Part shown: piece after piece, positions 1 to 9,175 of the stretch
How the letters are laid out: every line of letters begins with the position of its first letter
How positions within the stretch are numbered: position 1 is the stretch's first letter
DNA from: an uncultured Archangium sp.
GTDB taxonomy: Bacteria > Myxococcota > Myxococcia > Myxococcales > Myxococcaceae
Assembly (NCBI GenBank): GCA_903905455.1
Contig: CAIVGN010000006.1
Location: 1-64,000, forward strand
Reading direction: 5' to 3'
Length of the DNA: 64,000 bases
The notes under the pieces: generated by a model
The model's input: only the letters and a program-made list of their open reading frames with translations
Told to the model about the DNA's origin: nothing
The model's database searches: none
Translations under genes and position numbers: made by a program

Positions 1-1
1 G

Positions 2-1771
2 GTGGACTCGTCGGAGGCCGAAGCCGAGAAGCTGCGCGCGCAAGTGGCCGAGCTGCAGGCGAAGAAGCCGGCGGGTGGCAAGGAAGACGCCCGCGTCGCC
101 GAGCTGCAGGCGTGGGTCGACTCGTCGGAGGTCGAAGCCGAGAAGCTGCGTGGGCAGGTGTCGAGCCTCGAGGGTGAACTCTCGAAGTGGAAGGAACAGT
201 CGCACACGCTGGGCGACGCCGACTCCGTCGCAGACGAGAACGCGCACCTCCGGGGGCGGGTGGCCGAACTCGAGGTGTTGAACAGCTCGCTGCGCGAGAT
301 CAGCACCCGCTTCGCAGACCAGGTCGATGCGTCCGCGCAGCGCGACATCCAGCGCCTCGAGGGCCAGCTGCAGGAAGCCCAGAGCACCGGTGCTGCCTCC
401 CGCGCCGATGAACTCGCGGAGTCGCTGAGCATCGCGCGCGAGGCCATCGCCACCCTCCAGGTCGAGCGCGGCGCGGCCGTCGAACAGGTCCGCCGGTACG
501 TCGAGGTCGACGCCCAGGAGACCCAGCGCAGCCGCGAGGCCGCCGAACGCAAGGCGCGCACCGAGGTCGACGAGCGCGACCGCCGCATCGCCTCGCTCGA
601 GGCCCAACTCGCCGAGAAGGTCGACGAGGCGTCGGTGCTCAGCGTGCGCGTCAAGGCCTACGCCGCCGCGGAGACGAAGCTCCAGAACGAGCTCGGCCTG
701 CAGCGAAATCGCGCCTGCGCCGCGGAAGAAAAGCTGGGGGCCGTGAGCTCCGAACGCGACGTGCTCATCGACGACAAGAGCACCCTCGAGGCGCGCTCCC
801 TCGACTTGAGCCACAAGCTCGAAGAGGCGCAGCGCTGGCTCACCCAGGGCGAGACCGACGCCACCGAGCTCCAGCGCCAACTCGACCAGGCCCGCACCGC
901 CCAGGCCGTCGCTGTCGCCGCCGTGGCGCCGAATTCCTCCGTCTCGCGCACCGTGGCGTCGCCCCCGCCGCAGCCTCCGCCTCCACCCGAAGGCGCCGAC
1001 GGTTCCGAGAGCGAGGGCTTCTCGGTGCAGCACATGCACCGCGTCGAGGCGCTCCTCGCGCTCGAGAAGGTCAAGTCGGCGGCGCTCGGTCAGTTCATGG
1101 AGGTCGCCGAGCGCTCGCTGCTGCGCCTGCAGGACGAACTCGACGCCGCCCGGGGACGCCTCGCCGACCTGAAGAAGAAGTTCGGGATCTCCGACGCCGA
1201 GACCGGTGAGGCCCTCGACCGTCTCGACGCCGCCCAGCGAGAGCTCCACGCGCTACGCGCCGAGCTCGGCAAGTCGCAGCAGCCCCCCCCCGAAGAGGCC
1301 TCCGGTGAAGACGTGGTGCTCGCCGACGAGGACGTGCTCGAGGCGCCCCTCGACGCCCTCGAGGCGATCTCCACGCAGCAGCAGCAGGCGGCCCGCGAGG
1401 CCACCGACGCCCTCGTCGCCGACCAGCGCGCCCGCGAACAGCTGGTCGACGATCTCACCTGGCTCAAGGTCGAGCTCGAGAAGCTCTCCCACGTGCGCGA
1501 CGACCTGCGGCAGCGCATCCACGCGATGGTGCAGCGCGAGCTCAAGCGCAAGCAGGTGGTCGGCGCGCTGCTGCAGAAGCTCCGGGCGACCGAGGTGGCG
1601 GCGGCCATGCGCGCCGGCTCCCTGCGCCGGCTCCAGGCGGCCATCGAGCTCGCCCAGCGCACGGCGGTGCGCGTGCAGACCATCTACTTCCAGAAGCAGA
1701 TCGGCTCGTTGCAGCGGCAACTCGAGGTCGCGCTGCTCAAGCGCAAGGCGCCCCTCAAGCTGGCGCGCTGA
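2..1771 (+). CDS. Coiled-coil protein, 5' end outside the window
   Basis: The reading frame is open to the window edge, so the true start lies upstream and only the last 589 or so residues are seen. Almost the whole protein is predicted coiled coil: long stretches rich in Glu, Ala, Arg, Leu and Gln with heptad spacing, interrupted by a Pro-rich hinge (about residues 318-330, PPPQPPPPPEG). The first 75 residues hold two copies of a unit containing VDSSE-EAEKLR, about 38 residues apart. The C-terminal 60 residues are basic (ending KRKAPLKLAR). There is no membrane segment or signal peptide in the visible part. The family is unknown to me. A cytoskeletal, motility or chromosome-associated scaffold would fit, but that is inference. 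Confidence 0.75.
   Translation: MDSSEAEAEKLRAQVAELQAKKPAGGKEDARVAELQAWVDSSEVEAEKLRGQVSSLEGELSKWKEQSHTLGDADSVADENAHLRGRVAELEVLNSSLREISTRFADQVDASAQRDIQRLEGQLQEAQSTGAASRADELAESLSIAREAIATLQVERGAAVEQVRRYVEVDAQETQRSREAAERKARTEVDERDRRIASLEAQLAEKVDEASVLSVRVKAYAAAETKLQNELGLQRNRACAAEEKLGAVSSERDVLIDDKSTLEARSLDLSHKLEEAQRWLTQGETDATELQRQLDQARTAQAVAVAAVAPNSSVSRTVASPPPQPPPPPEGADGSESEGFSVQHMHRVEALLALEKVKSAALGQFMEVAERSLLRLQDELDAARGRLADLKKKFGISDAETGEALDRLDAAQRELHALRAELGKSQQPPPEEASGEDVVLADEDVLEAPLDALEAISTQQQQAAREATDALVADQRAREQLVDDLTWLKVELEKLSHVRDDLRQRIHAMVQRELKRKQVVGALLQKLRATEVAAAMRAGSLRRLQAAIELAQRTAVRVQTIYFQKQIGSLQRQLEVALLKRKAPLKLAR
3..160 (+). repeat. 114-bp direct repeat inside the coiled-coil gene
   Basis: A block at about 3-46 recurs at about 117-160 with few differences. 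It encodes the unit VDSSE(A/V)EAEKLR(A/G)QV, so the period is 38 codons. Because the first copy touches the window edge, more copies may lie upstream. Confidence 0.7.
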
Positions 1772-1785
1772 GGGGCCTCCCTCAG
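1768..1785. terminator. Hairpin between convergent genes
   Basis: A perfect inverted repeat, CTGAGGG with a 4-base loop and CCCTCAG, spans the two convergent stop codons in the 10-bp gap. There is no T-run on either side, so it is at best a weak bidirectional terminator. Confidence 0.4.
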
Positions 1786-4700
1786 AAGTCGAGCGGCAAC
1801 ACGAAGGCGCTGCCGTTGGCCGTGCCGGTCCGGTAGCTGAGCGGCGCGCCGATGCCGAGCGCCGCGGGCACGCCCGCCTTCGCCGCGGACAACGAGAGAT
1901 CCTGCCCGAAGGCCGCGCGCTCCCGGTGGTCGGCGACGATGACCAGCGCCGGGACGTTGGGGCCCGAGGTCACCTTGCCTCCCTTGAAGATGAACACCGC
2001 GCCGGTGCCGTCGCCGTTCACGTTGGCGCCCGGGGCCGAGACCACCAGGTCGCGCTTGCCATCGGCCGGTACGTCCACGTCGATGTCGCCGGCGAGCGCC
2101 CGGCCAAAGCCCAGCTCGCGCTGCGCGGGCACCAGGGGCACCGTCACCAGCCCGTCCCCGAGGATGCTGACCAGCCGCTCGCCCGAGGCCGGCCGCTTGG
2201 CGACGATCTGCGCCGTCGGCACCAGCAACACGGTGGGCTGCGCGATGCCCTGGTACGGGTAGAGGTCGGCGGTGATGGCCACGGCGTCGACGCCGCTGGC
2301 CAGCACGTCGCGCGCCCGCGTCATGGCCACGCCCAGGCGCATGGTCGCCACGCCCGTCTCGGTGTCGCCCGAGATGCGCACCCACGCGGCCTGGGTGTGA
2401 CTGCCGCAGTGCACTCCGCCCGGGTCGAAGCCGAACACCACCACGATGCCCTGGCGGTTCGCGTTGTCCGAGTAGCGGAAGCCGAGCTCGTCACAGCCGT
2501 CGGCGTCGAGGTCTCCCAGGGCCGTGGGCATGGAGGTGGTCTGGGCGATGAAGGGGAAGGTGAAGGACGGGTCGCAGGCCATCGAGGGCTTGCCGAGCTG
2601 CACGTCATCGGGGGCGCGCCCGGGGAAGACGTCCATGCCGTTGCTGCGCACCACCCCCAGGTCTCCCTTGCCGTCACCGTCGAAGTCGAAGCCTCCCACC
2701 AGCCCGTTGCGCGAGAGTTGCGTGCGCTGACAGGTCGCCGCCGCGCCGCCGTCGGGCACCACGCAGCCGGGAATGTCGCGCAGCGCCCACACGCGGAACC
2801 CCTCGCGCCAGCTGCCGTCCGCCTGGCCCAGGTGCACCAGCACGCCGCCCGGCGTCTGCCCGGCCGGGGGTGCGCACTCGGGCCGGTTGAGGGCGTACTC
2901 GGTGCTGTTGAAGCCGCCGTCGGCCAGCTTCGCCGGCACGCTGAAGTTCGGCGCGGCGATGGCCAGGTCGAGGCGACCGTCGCCGTCGAAGTCGGTCATC
3001 GCCACGTCGGCGCCGATGGTGCGGCCTCCGAAGGCGCGCAGCCCCGCGTCGGTGACGTAGCTGGTGTTCGCGCCCTCGGCGACCAGCCGCGGCACGTCGG
3101 CGCTCGCGGCGCGGAAGGCCACTGCCTGGCCCGCACCGAGCTCGTTGCCCGAGAAGTCACCGGAAGGCCCCGACCAGTTGGGCACGCCGACGACCGCGTG
3201 CAGCGCGCCGCTCATGGGCCCGACCTCGATCGCCGCGCCGAACTGCTGGCCCGAGGGCCGGCTGGGCAGCGCCACCGAGGTCAACGTCCACGCCGAGGGG
3301 TTGGCGCTGCCGCCGGAGAAGACGTCGAGGCGGCCGGTGAAGTCGCCCAGGGCCGTCGAGGCGCGGCCGTTGAAAGCCACCACGTTGCCGCGCCAGCCGG
3401 CCACCGCGGTGCCCAGCACGTCGGTGCGGTTGATCCCGTTCTGCACGAAGTCGGGGCGGTTGACGACCGCGCCCGCCGAGAGCCGGTTGAGCGAGAAGAA
3501 CTCGAGGCGCCCGGTGTTGGCCGTGGTGACGCCGCCGTCGACCGTCGCCGCATAGGGCGCGCCGAGCACCAGCTCGCTGGTGCCATCGCCGTCGGCGTCC
3601 ACCGTCGCGAAGCTGCGCGAGGCCTGGAGATTGGGCTGGTCCGCGTACACCCGCGACCAGGCCTGCAGCCGGCTGACCTGCGCCGGCAGCGTGGAGGGCA
3701 CCGCACCCGAGAGGTCGAACAACAGCGCGCCGCCGGCGTTGCTCCCACCGGCCGTGCCCGCGTCGGCCGCGCGCAGGTCGGGCGCGTCGGCGCGGTCGGC
3801 GGCCACCACCAGCAGCCCCGGCCGGCCTTGCCCCGCGGGGATGAAGCCGAGGCGCCAGGTGCCCTCGTCGCCGTCGGCGGTGTTCGCCGGGAGCACGTAG
3901 AGATCGGGCGTGTCTTCGAAGTGCTTCGCCGCCGCGCGCCCCAGGTGCACCTGCGCCGCGACGACGTTGCGCGCGAGCACGCCGCCGTCTGCGAGGAAGG
4001 TGTTGTTCACCGAGCCCAGGAACGCGAGGTCGACCAGGCTGTCGCCGTTGAGATCGCTGGCCACCAGCGCCCGGCCCGCGCGCAGGTTCGAGAAGCGCCG
4101 CGTGCCGCCGTCGGCGTCGAGGTCGTAACCGCCGAGCCGCACGCTCCCCAGGTCGGGAATGGGCACGTCTTTCTGGAGCAGGAAGATGTCGATCACCCCG
4201 CGCGCGGTGAAGGCGCCACCGGGGGCGATGTCCGCGCCCGGCGAGCCGACGATCAAGTCCGCGTCGCCGTCACCGTCGACGTCGGCGATGGCCAGCGCCG
4301 CGCCGAAGCTGCCGCGCCCCAGTCCCGTGAGCGGAGCGCGCAGCTGCCGCGGCCCGTTGGCCCCCACGCCGTAGAGGTACACCGCGCCCGAGTCGGCCAC
4401 CGTGAGGTCGTCGCCCGGCGCCGCGATGGCGAGGTCCGCGCGCCCGTCGCCGTCGAGATCGCCCGCGGCCATCACCGCGCCGAACTGCGCGGTGTCCGAC
4501 TGGCCGGTGATGGTCCACGTCGGGGCGTCGGGGAAGCCGCCCGCGCTGCCCTTGAAGATGAAGACCGCGCCGCCCTGGGGCCGGGCGAGATCGCTCTCGG
4601 GCACCCCCAGCGCCACGTCTTCGATGCCGTCACCGTCGAAGTCGCCGGTCACCAGCGTCGCCACGTCGCTGCGCCGCCCCTGGGCCACCAGCCCCGGCCG

Positions 4701-5534
4701 GCGCAGCTCGGTCAACAGGCGCACCGCGACGTGGGTGCTCACCCCGAGCAGTTCGTCGGTCGCCTTGAGCACGACGGTCTCGCCCCCGCCCGTCGCCGGG
4801 GCCACGTACACCGGGCCCGACGGCCGTACCTCGATGGCGCCCACCGCGGGGCCCGGCGACTCGATGAGCCAGGTCACTACGCCCGTGCCGTCGAGCGTCT
4901 CGAGGGGCACGAAGGTGCCTGCGGGCAACGCCAGGCGCGTGGCCGCGGGTCGGAAATCGGCGTTCGGCGAGACGCTGACCACCACCGCCGCCTGGTCTCC
5001 GGTGAGGCTGTCGCGCACCAGCACCACGTCGGTGCCCGGCGACAGGCCCGAGGTGTACGTGCCGTCCGCGCCGATGGTGCCTCCCGAGGGGAGCGCGCCG
5101 CCCTGCGCGGTGAAGGTGGGCGCGCCCCGGGTGCCGAACACGCGGATGCGGAAGGTCTTCTGCAGGCCCACCGTCGCCCGCGAGGGCTGTACCTCGAAGG
5201 CCGCGGTGACCTCGATGCTCACCCGCGCCGCGTTGCCGCAGTCGTCGGCCGCGGTGAGGGTGTCGGTGCCGGTGACCAGGCCCGCCACGTAGCGCGCGCC
5301 CGAGAGCGAACCCGAGGGCAGGGCGGAGGTGACGGCGTAGGTGTAGCGCCCGCTGCCGCCGCTCGCGGTGATCGTCGCGGCCCCGTTGACGCGAATGGTG
5401 TCGGGTACCACCACCGCGCTCATGGGCGGGAGATCGACGCACGGGTCGACCGGTGGCGGGGCCTTGGGCGGCGCGCTGATGAGCGCCTCGCAGCCCGTGA
5501 GCAGCAGGAGCAACGACGCGGCCAGGGCCCTCAC
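1782..5534 (-). CDS. FG-GAP/VCBS-repeat lipoprotein
   Basis: This 1250-residue exported lipoprotein has an N-terminal signal ending in the lipobox LLTGC (Cys about residue 15). A Pro-rich spacer and immunoglobulin-like segments with Gly-Ser-Gly-rich strands follow. The rest carries about nine FG-GAP/VCBS calcium-binding-type motifs such as DFDGDGIEDVALG, DLDGDGRADLAIA, DVDGDGDADLIVG and DADGDGTSELVLG, as in integrin alpha propellers. It is probably anchored at the outer membrane and displays one or two beta-propellers for adhesion or polysaccharide binding. It starts with GTG in a GTGA overlap with the stop of the upstream gene, so it is the last gene of the five-gene minus-strand operon. The ligand is unknown. 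Confidence 0.85.
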   Translation of the reverse strand: MRALAASLLLLLTGCEALISAPPKAPPPVDPCVDLPPMSAVVVPDTIRVNGAATITASGGSGRYTYAVTSALPSGSLSGARYVAGLVTGTDTLTAADDCGNAARVSIEVTAAFEVQPSRATVGLQKTFRIRVFGTRGAPTFTAQGGALPSGGTIGADGTYTSGLSPGTDVVLVRDSLTGDQAAVVVSVSPNADFRPAATRLALPAGTFVPLETLDGTGVVTWLIESPGPAVGAIEVRPSGPVYVAPATGGGETVVLKATDELLGVSTHVAVRLLTELRRPGLVAQGRRSDVATLVTGDFDGDGIEDVALGVPESDLARPQGGAVFIFKGSAGGFPDAPTWTITGQSDTAQFGAVMAAGDLDGDGRADLAIAAPGDDLTVADSGAVYLYGVGANGPRQLRAPLTGLGRGSFGAALAIADVDGDGDADLIVGSPGADIAPGGAFTARGVIDIFLLQKDVPIPDLGSVRLGGYDLDADGGTRRFSNLRAGRALVASDLNGDSLVDLAFLGSVNNTFLADGGVLARNVVAAQVHLGRAAAKHFEDTPDLYVLPANTADGDEGTWRLGFIPAGQGRPGLLVVAADRADAPDLRAADAGTAGGSNAGGALLFDLSGAVPSTLPAQVSRLQAWSRVYADQPNLQASRSFATVDADGDGTSELVLGAPYAATVDGGVTTANTGRLEFFSLNRLSAGAVVNRPDFVQNGINRTDVLGTAVAGWRGNVVAFNGRASTALGDFTGRLDVFSGGSANPSAWTLTSVALPSRPSGQQFGAAIEVGPMSGALHAVVGVPNWSGPSGDFSGNELGAGQAVAFRAASADVPRLVAEGANTSYVTDAGLRAFGGRTIGADVAMTDFDGDGRLDLAIAAPNFSVPAKLADGGFNSTEYALNRPECAPPAGQTPGGVLVHLGQADGSWREGFRVWALRDIPGCVVPDGGAAATCQRTQLSRNGLVGGFDFDGDGKGDLGVVRSNGMDVFPGRAPDDVQLGKPSMACDPSFTFPFIAQTTSMPTALGDLDADGCDELGFRYSDNANRQGIVVVFGFDPGGVHCGSHTQAAWVRISGDTETGVATMRLGVAMTRARDVLASGVDAVAITADLYPYQGIAQPTVLLVPTAQIVAKRPASGERLVSILGDGLVTVPLVPAQRELGFGRALAGDIDVDVPADGKRDLVVSAPGANVNGDGTGAVFIFKGGKVTSGPNVPALVIVADHRERAAFGQDLSLSAAKAGVPAALGIGAPLSYRTGTANGSAFVLPLDF

Positions 5535-7066
5535 GGCTGCGCGCCCCCGTTGACCCAGAGCACGATGGCCGAGACACCCGCAGAGTCGAGCGGCCCGTCA
5601 GCCGGCATGCGCGAGCTGCGCACCGCGTCGGCGATGGCCGCGGCGTTGGTCTTCCACTGCGCGTAAGTGACCAGCTCCGGGTCGGTGCCGGTGGCGTGGC
5701 ACTTCGCGCAGCGCTCCACGCCCAGGTCCTTGATGTCGCGCTCCCAGCTCACCGTGGCCGTCGAGGCGCCCCGGAACTCGAAGTGCACCCGCCGGGTCGC
5801 GGTCTGCCCGCCGGTGGTCGCCTGGAGCGAGAGCGTGTGCCAGCCGTCGGCGAGCGTGGCCAGGGAGATGGGCTTGAGGACGCCGCTCGGCTCCGCGCCC
5901 CCGAGGCTGAAGAAGCGCAGCGCCTCGGTGGGGCCGGCGCCGAGCGTGCCGCTGGGGAAGTCGAGCGCGTGGCTGAGCCCGTCGAGCTCCCACGCCAGGG
6001 CCTCGGGCCGCTCGCGCTCGGGCAACGAGGCCTGCAGCACCAACTGGCCGTCGAACACCCGCGCGCCCTGGAAGAGCCCGCGCAGCCGCGGGGTGAGCAC
6101 CGGGGACACCGAGAGGGTCTGCGTACCCACGCGCACCCAGGCGTTGCCCGCGGCGTCGGCGGCCAGCAGCGTGCCCGCCCCCGGCAGCGCCTTCGCCTCG
6201 GCCCAGGCGCGGGTGTCGGCGTCGTAGCGATAGAGCGCATCGCCGGCCTGCAGCCACGCGAAGCGGCCGGCCCCCAGCAGCCGTCGCGGCGCCGCCGGTA
6301 GCGTGTACTGGCGCCACGCGGTGCCGGTGTAGAGCAGCAGGCTGGTGCGGGTGATGGCCCACAGCTCGCCCCCGGAGTCGCGCGACGGCCCGATGCCCAC
6401 CAGCCCCTGCACCCCGCCGGCGAGCACCGTCGCCGAGAGCCCGGAGTCATGCACGGTGAACTCGGTGCGCGAGGTCTGCGCGGCGGCGAGGAGCTTGCCC
6501 TCGCGGGCGAACCACAGGCCCGGCGTGCCGTCGAGCGTCGGCGCCACCGCCATGGCGCTCGTGCCCCCGAGGCCCTGGCCGCCCACCGTGAACTCCGTGA
6601 GCACGCCGCGATCGAGCCGGTACAGCCCTTGCGCGTGCGCCAGCCACGCCACGCCGTCGGTACCCAACGTGGTGCCCAGCAACCCCTCGGGGGGCAGCAG
6701 GTCCTGCCACGAGGGGGCGATGAGCCAGCCCTGGTCGGCCACGAAGAGCCCGCGGCTGGTGGCCACCAGCGCGTTCGCGGGCCCCAGCGCGTAGACGCCC
6801 GTCGCCGGGCCGGGGAGCACCGTGTTGCGGGGGTGGGGCTCGAGCACGCCCCGCGCACCGTTGGGGCGCACCCGCACCACGCGACCGGCGAGATCCACGA
6901 ACACGCCGCCCCCGCGCTCATCGGCGAAGGCCGGCGAGGCCGAGAGCTGCAGCGAGGTCTCCTGCGAGACGACGTCGAACGAGGTGGGGGACAGCGGCTC
7001 GAGCGTCGTGCCCTCTTCACAACCGAGGGTCACCAGTACCAGGACCAGCAGCGGGCGGAGCGTCAT
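5531..7066 (-). CDS. Beta-propeller-like lipoprotein with C-terminal CxxCH heme site
   Basis: About 511 residues. The N-terminus (MTLRPLLVL.., lipobox VTLGC) marks a lipoprotein. ATG at 7066 is taken as the start; an in-frame GTG at 7072 is possible. The middle holds repeated WxxxxxGLYRLD and LLLYTGTAWRQY strands resembling two-component-regulator-type propeller blades. Near the C-terminus a single cytochrome c-type site CAKCH (Cys455, Cys458, His459, counted from the GTG) lies in a short helical domain, the usual form of planctomycete-type cytochrome tails. It sits between the DUF1501-type gene and the FG-GAP gene and overlaps the latter by 4 bp. A surface redox or sensor role is inferred; the heme site is seen directly. 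Confidence 0.75.
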   Translation of the reverse strand: MTLRPLLVLVLVTLGCEEGTTLEPLSPTSFDVVSQETSLQLSASPAFADERGGGVFVDLAGRVVRVRPNGARGVLEPHPRNTVLPGPATGVYALGPANALVATSRGLFVADQGWLIAPSWQDLLPPEGLLGTTLGTDGVAWLAHAQGLYRLDRGVLTEFTVGGQGLGGTSAMAVAPTLDGTPGLWFAREGKLLAAAQTSRTEFTVHDSGLSATVLAGGVQGLVGIGPSRDSGGELWAITRTSLLLYTGTAWRQYTLPAAPRRLLGAGRFAWLQAGDALYRYDADTRAWAEAKALPGAGTLLAADAAGNAWVRVGTQTLSVSPVLTPRLRGLFQGARVFDGQLVLQASLPERERPEALAWELDGLSHALDFPSGTLGAGPTEALRFFSLGGAEPSGVLKPISLATLADGWHTLSLQATTGGQTATRRVHFEFRGASTATVSWERDIKDLGVERCAKCHATGTDPELVTYAQWKTNAAAIADAVRSSRMPADGPLDSAGVSAIVLWVNGGAQP

Positions 7067-7093
7067 GGGCACCGGCGAACCTTAGTCCGCGGG

Positions 7094-8494
7094 TCAGGCC
7101 AGCAGCCCGGCCATCGGCTCGACGCGGGTGATGGCGTAGTCGATGCCCGCGGCCTTCATCACCGTGGCGATGACGTGGTCGGGCAGGATCTGCGTGCCGT
7201 CGGGCGAGGGCAACCCGGTCTTGTGGTCGATGAGCCCCGCCGAGAGCCCCACGTCGCCGCTCTTGCCGAACACCGTGTTGTGCTTGATGCCCTTGCCCAG
7301 GAGCATGCAGCTGTTGGTGATGTGGTGATCGCGCCCGCCCGAGGCGTTGATCAGCGGGGTGCGCGAGAACTCCGAGAACACCATGATCGTGGTGTGCTCC
7401 ATGAAGTTGCCGCCCGAGGGGTGCGGCGAGTTGCGCAGGTCGGTCACCAGGTCTCCCAGTGCGTTCCAGCCCACGCGCTGGTTCTGGGCGTGGGTCAGCT
7501 GGGTGCCGAAGTGGGTGTCGAGGCCGCCGGTGATGTTCATGGACACGCACTGGCTGACGCCGCGCTTGAGCGCCGTGGCCACCAGCGCCGCGCGGGCCGC
7601 CGGCGAGCTGCGCAGGTCGTTGCCCACCGGGGGCCCCAGGCCGTACAGCGCGCGCAGGGCCGCCTTCTCCATGCGCATCGCCGCCGGGTCGCTGGCGTTG
7701 TCCTCGAAGCGGAAGTAGCGGTCGAGCTGCGCCGAGAGCACCGTCTGCATCTGCGACTGCGCGTCCCGGTACTGCTTCACCAGGCCGCGGCTGTCGTAGA
7801 GGTCGGCCTCGCACGAGACGTGACGCCCGTGCATGTCGATGAGCTCGCGCTCGATCTCGGAGTCGAGCGCCGTGGGGCTCGGGGCCAGGGTGAGCAGCAG
7901 GTCGTTGGAGCTCGAGACCCGCAGCGCGTTCGCGTAGCCAGGGTAGCGATCGTTATAGGTCTCGATGTTGTAGGCGATGTTCGCCACCGGCACCGTGGGC
8001 TTCATCTGGCCGACGATCTCCGTGGCCGTGGTGCTGCCGCGGGCCGCCGAGCCGTTGGGCTCCTTGCCGGTGAGGAAGTAGCGGAAGCCGACCTCGTGGG
8101 CGACGGTGTTCATGTTGACGCCGCGGACGATGGACATCAGGTCGAAGTGGTTCGCCATGCGCCCGATGGCGGGCCCGAAGTCGATGTTGCTGCCCTGCGG
8201 CCGCACCACGTTGGTGGGGAAGCTCGCGTCCCCCGACAGCAGGCCGTAGCCGGGCAAGATGCGCGTCTCGCTGATGCGCTCGGCGGTGAAGATCGCCGGG
8301 TCACGCGGGTCGAGCGAGAGCAGCACGTCCCAGCCGCCGTTGAAGTAGGCGAAGACGAAGCAGTGGTCGGCCGGCGCCAGCGCGGTCGCCTGGGCGAAGG
8401 CGTTGAAGCTGAGCCCGCCGAAGAGCGTGCTCCCGGCGAAGCCCGCGGCGGCCTTCATGAAGGTGCGGCGGGGAAGGGCGAGGTTCTTCTTCAT
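7094..8494 (-). CDS. Tat-exported DUF1501-type protein
   Basis: The 466-residue protein begins with a twin-arginine signal (PRRTFMKAAAGFAGS, Arg9-Arg10), so it is exported folded. The mature part resembles the DUF1501 family, a sulfatase/alkaline-phosphatase-like fold: the opening HCFVFAYFNGGWD, the central GGLDTHFG segment, EFSRTPLIN, and a DHHITNSCMLLGKG motif with putative metal-binding Asp and His. It is preceded by a GGAG ribosome site. DUF1501 genes are typically paired with DUF1549/DUF1553-type or CxxCH proteins, as here with the gene at 9175-11157. The enzymatic substrate of the family is not established. Confidence 0.8.
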   Translation of the reverse strand: MKKNLALPRRTFMKAAAGFAGSTLFGGLSFNAFAQATALAPADHCFVFAYFNGGWDVLLSLDPRDPAIFTAERISETRILPGYGLLSGDASFPTNVVRPQGSNIDFGPAIGRMANHFDLMSIVRGVNMNTVAHEVGFRYFLTGKEPNGSAARGSTTATEIVGQMKPTVPVANIAYNIETYNDRYPGYANALRVSSSNDLLLTLAPSPTALDSEIERELIDMHGRHVSCEADLYDSRGLVKQYRDAQSQMQTVLSAQLDRYFRFEDNASDPAAMRMEKAALRALYGLGPPVGNDLRSSPAARAALVATALKRGVSQCVSMNITGGLDTHFGTQLTHAQNQRVGWNALGDLVTDLRNSPHPSGGNFMEHTTIMVFSEFSRTPLINASGGRDHHITNSCMLLGKGIKHNTVFGKSGDVGLSAGLIDHKTGLPSPDGTQILPDHVIATVMKAAGIDYAITRVEPMAGLLA

Positions 8495-8515
8495 GTCGGT
8501 TCGCTCCCGGTCGTT

Positions 8516-9175
8516 TCAGTAGGTGATGAAGCGCGGGTCGGTCATCAACCCCACGCAGATGGAGCCCCAGGCCTGCTCGGGCTTGTTGGTCGTCTTGGCG
8601 CGCGCGGCGACCTTCTTGAACGTCGCCGTCCACGCGACCAGTTCGTCGGCGTCGAAGGGCGAGCCCCAGAAGCGCACCGAGAGGGTGGCGAGGTTCTTGG
8701 CGATGGTCGCGTCGTCGAGGGTCGTGAAGTCACGGCCGGTGCCCGGCACCTCGGGCCACAGCACGCGGGCCTCCTGCGCGCGGTTGAGATCGTCGCGGGC
8801 CACGTTCAGGCAGACCTCGCGCGCGCCGTCGTCGAGGAACTTGGCGAACACCAGGTTGGGCTCGGTGGAGTCGCTGACCGTCAGCGCATAGTCGGCCTGG
8901 CCCAGCGACGCGGCGAGGTTGTCGATCTGGCTCCACTGCTTGCCGGTGACGGTGACGATGCTCTGCTTGAGCTGCGCCACCGAGATGCGGCGCGGCGCGC
9001 GGCCGGCGTGGCCCCCGTTGGCCTCGGGGTCGGGCAGCGGGGTGAGCACCGGGTGATCCGTCGGCAGGGTCACCGGGGTGAGCGTGCCCGGGGCGTCAGC
9101 GGCGCCGGTGGGCCCCTTGCTGCACCCCAGGGCAAAGGACAACGCGAACGCAGCGAAGACGATGGCTGGGCGCAT
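8516..9175 (-). CDS. Lipoprotein of the DUF1501 operon
   Basis: This is a 219-residue lipoprotein (signal with lipobox ALGC, then a Ser/Gly/Pro spacer and a short helical domain of about 170 residues). The segment RRISVAQLKQSIVTVTGK and the ending GLMTDPRFITY resemble the helical parts of planctomycete-type DUF1592/DUF1549 proteins, but I cannot place it in a named family. Its ATG overlaps the stop of the upstream gene (TGATG), which suggests translational coupling and a partnership with the CxxCH protein. Downstream, 21 bp separate it from the Tat-exported protein gene. Confidence 0.7.
   Translation of the reverse strand: MRPAIVFAAFALSFALGCSKGPTGAADAPGTLTPVTLPTDHPVLTPLPDPEANGGHAGRAPRRISVAQLKQSIVTVTGKQWSQIDNLAASLGQADYALTVSDSTEPNLVFAKFLDDGAREVCLNVARDDLNRAQEARVLWPEVPGTGRDFTTLDDATIAKNLATLSVRFWGSPFDADELVAWTATFKKVAARAKTTNKPEQAWGSICVGLMTDPRFITY

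Noticed and set aside
1206-5666. Very long open frame (1486 codons) on the plus strand
   Set aside because: It lies antisense to the FG-GAP lipoprotein gene and across the coiled-coil gene. Long antisense frames are expected in DNA with strong G/C third-position bias, and the predicted protein is Arg/His-rich without domains.
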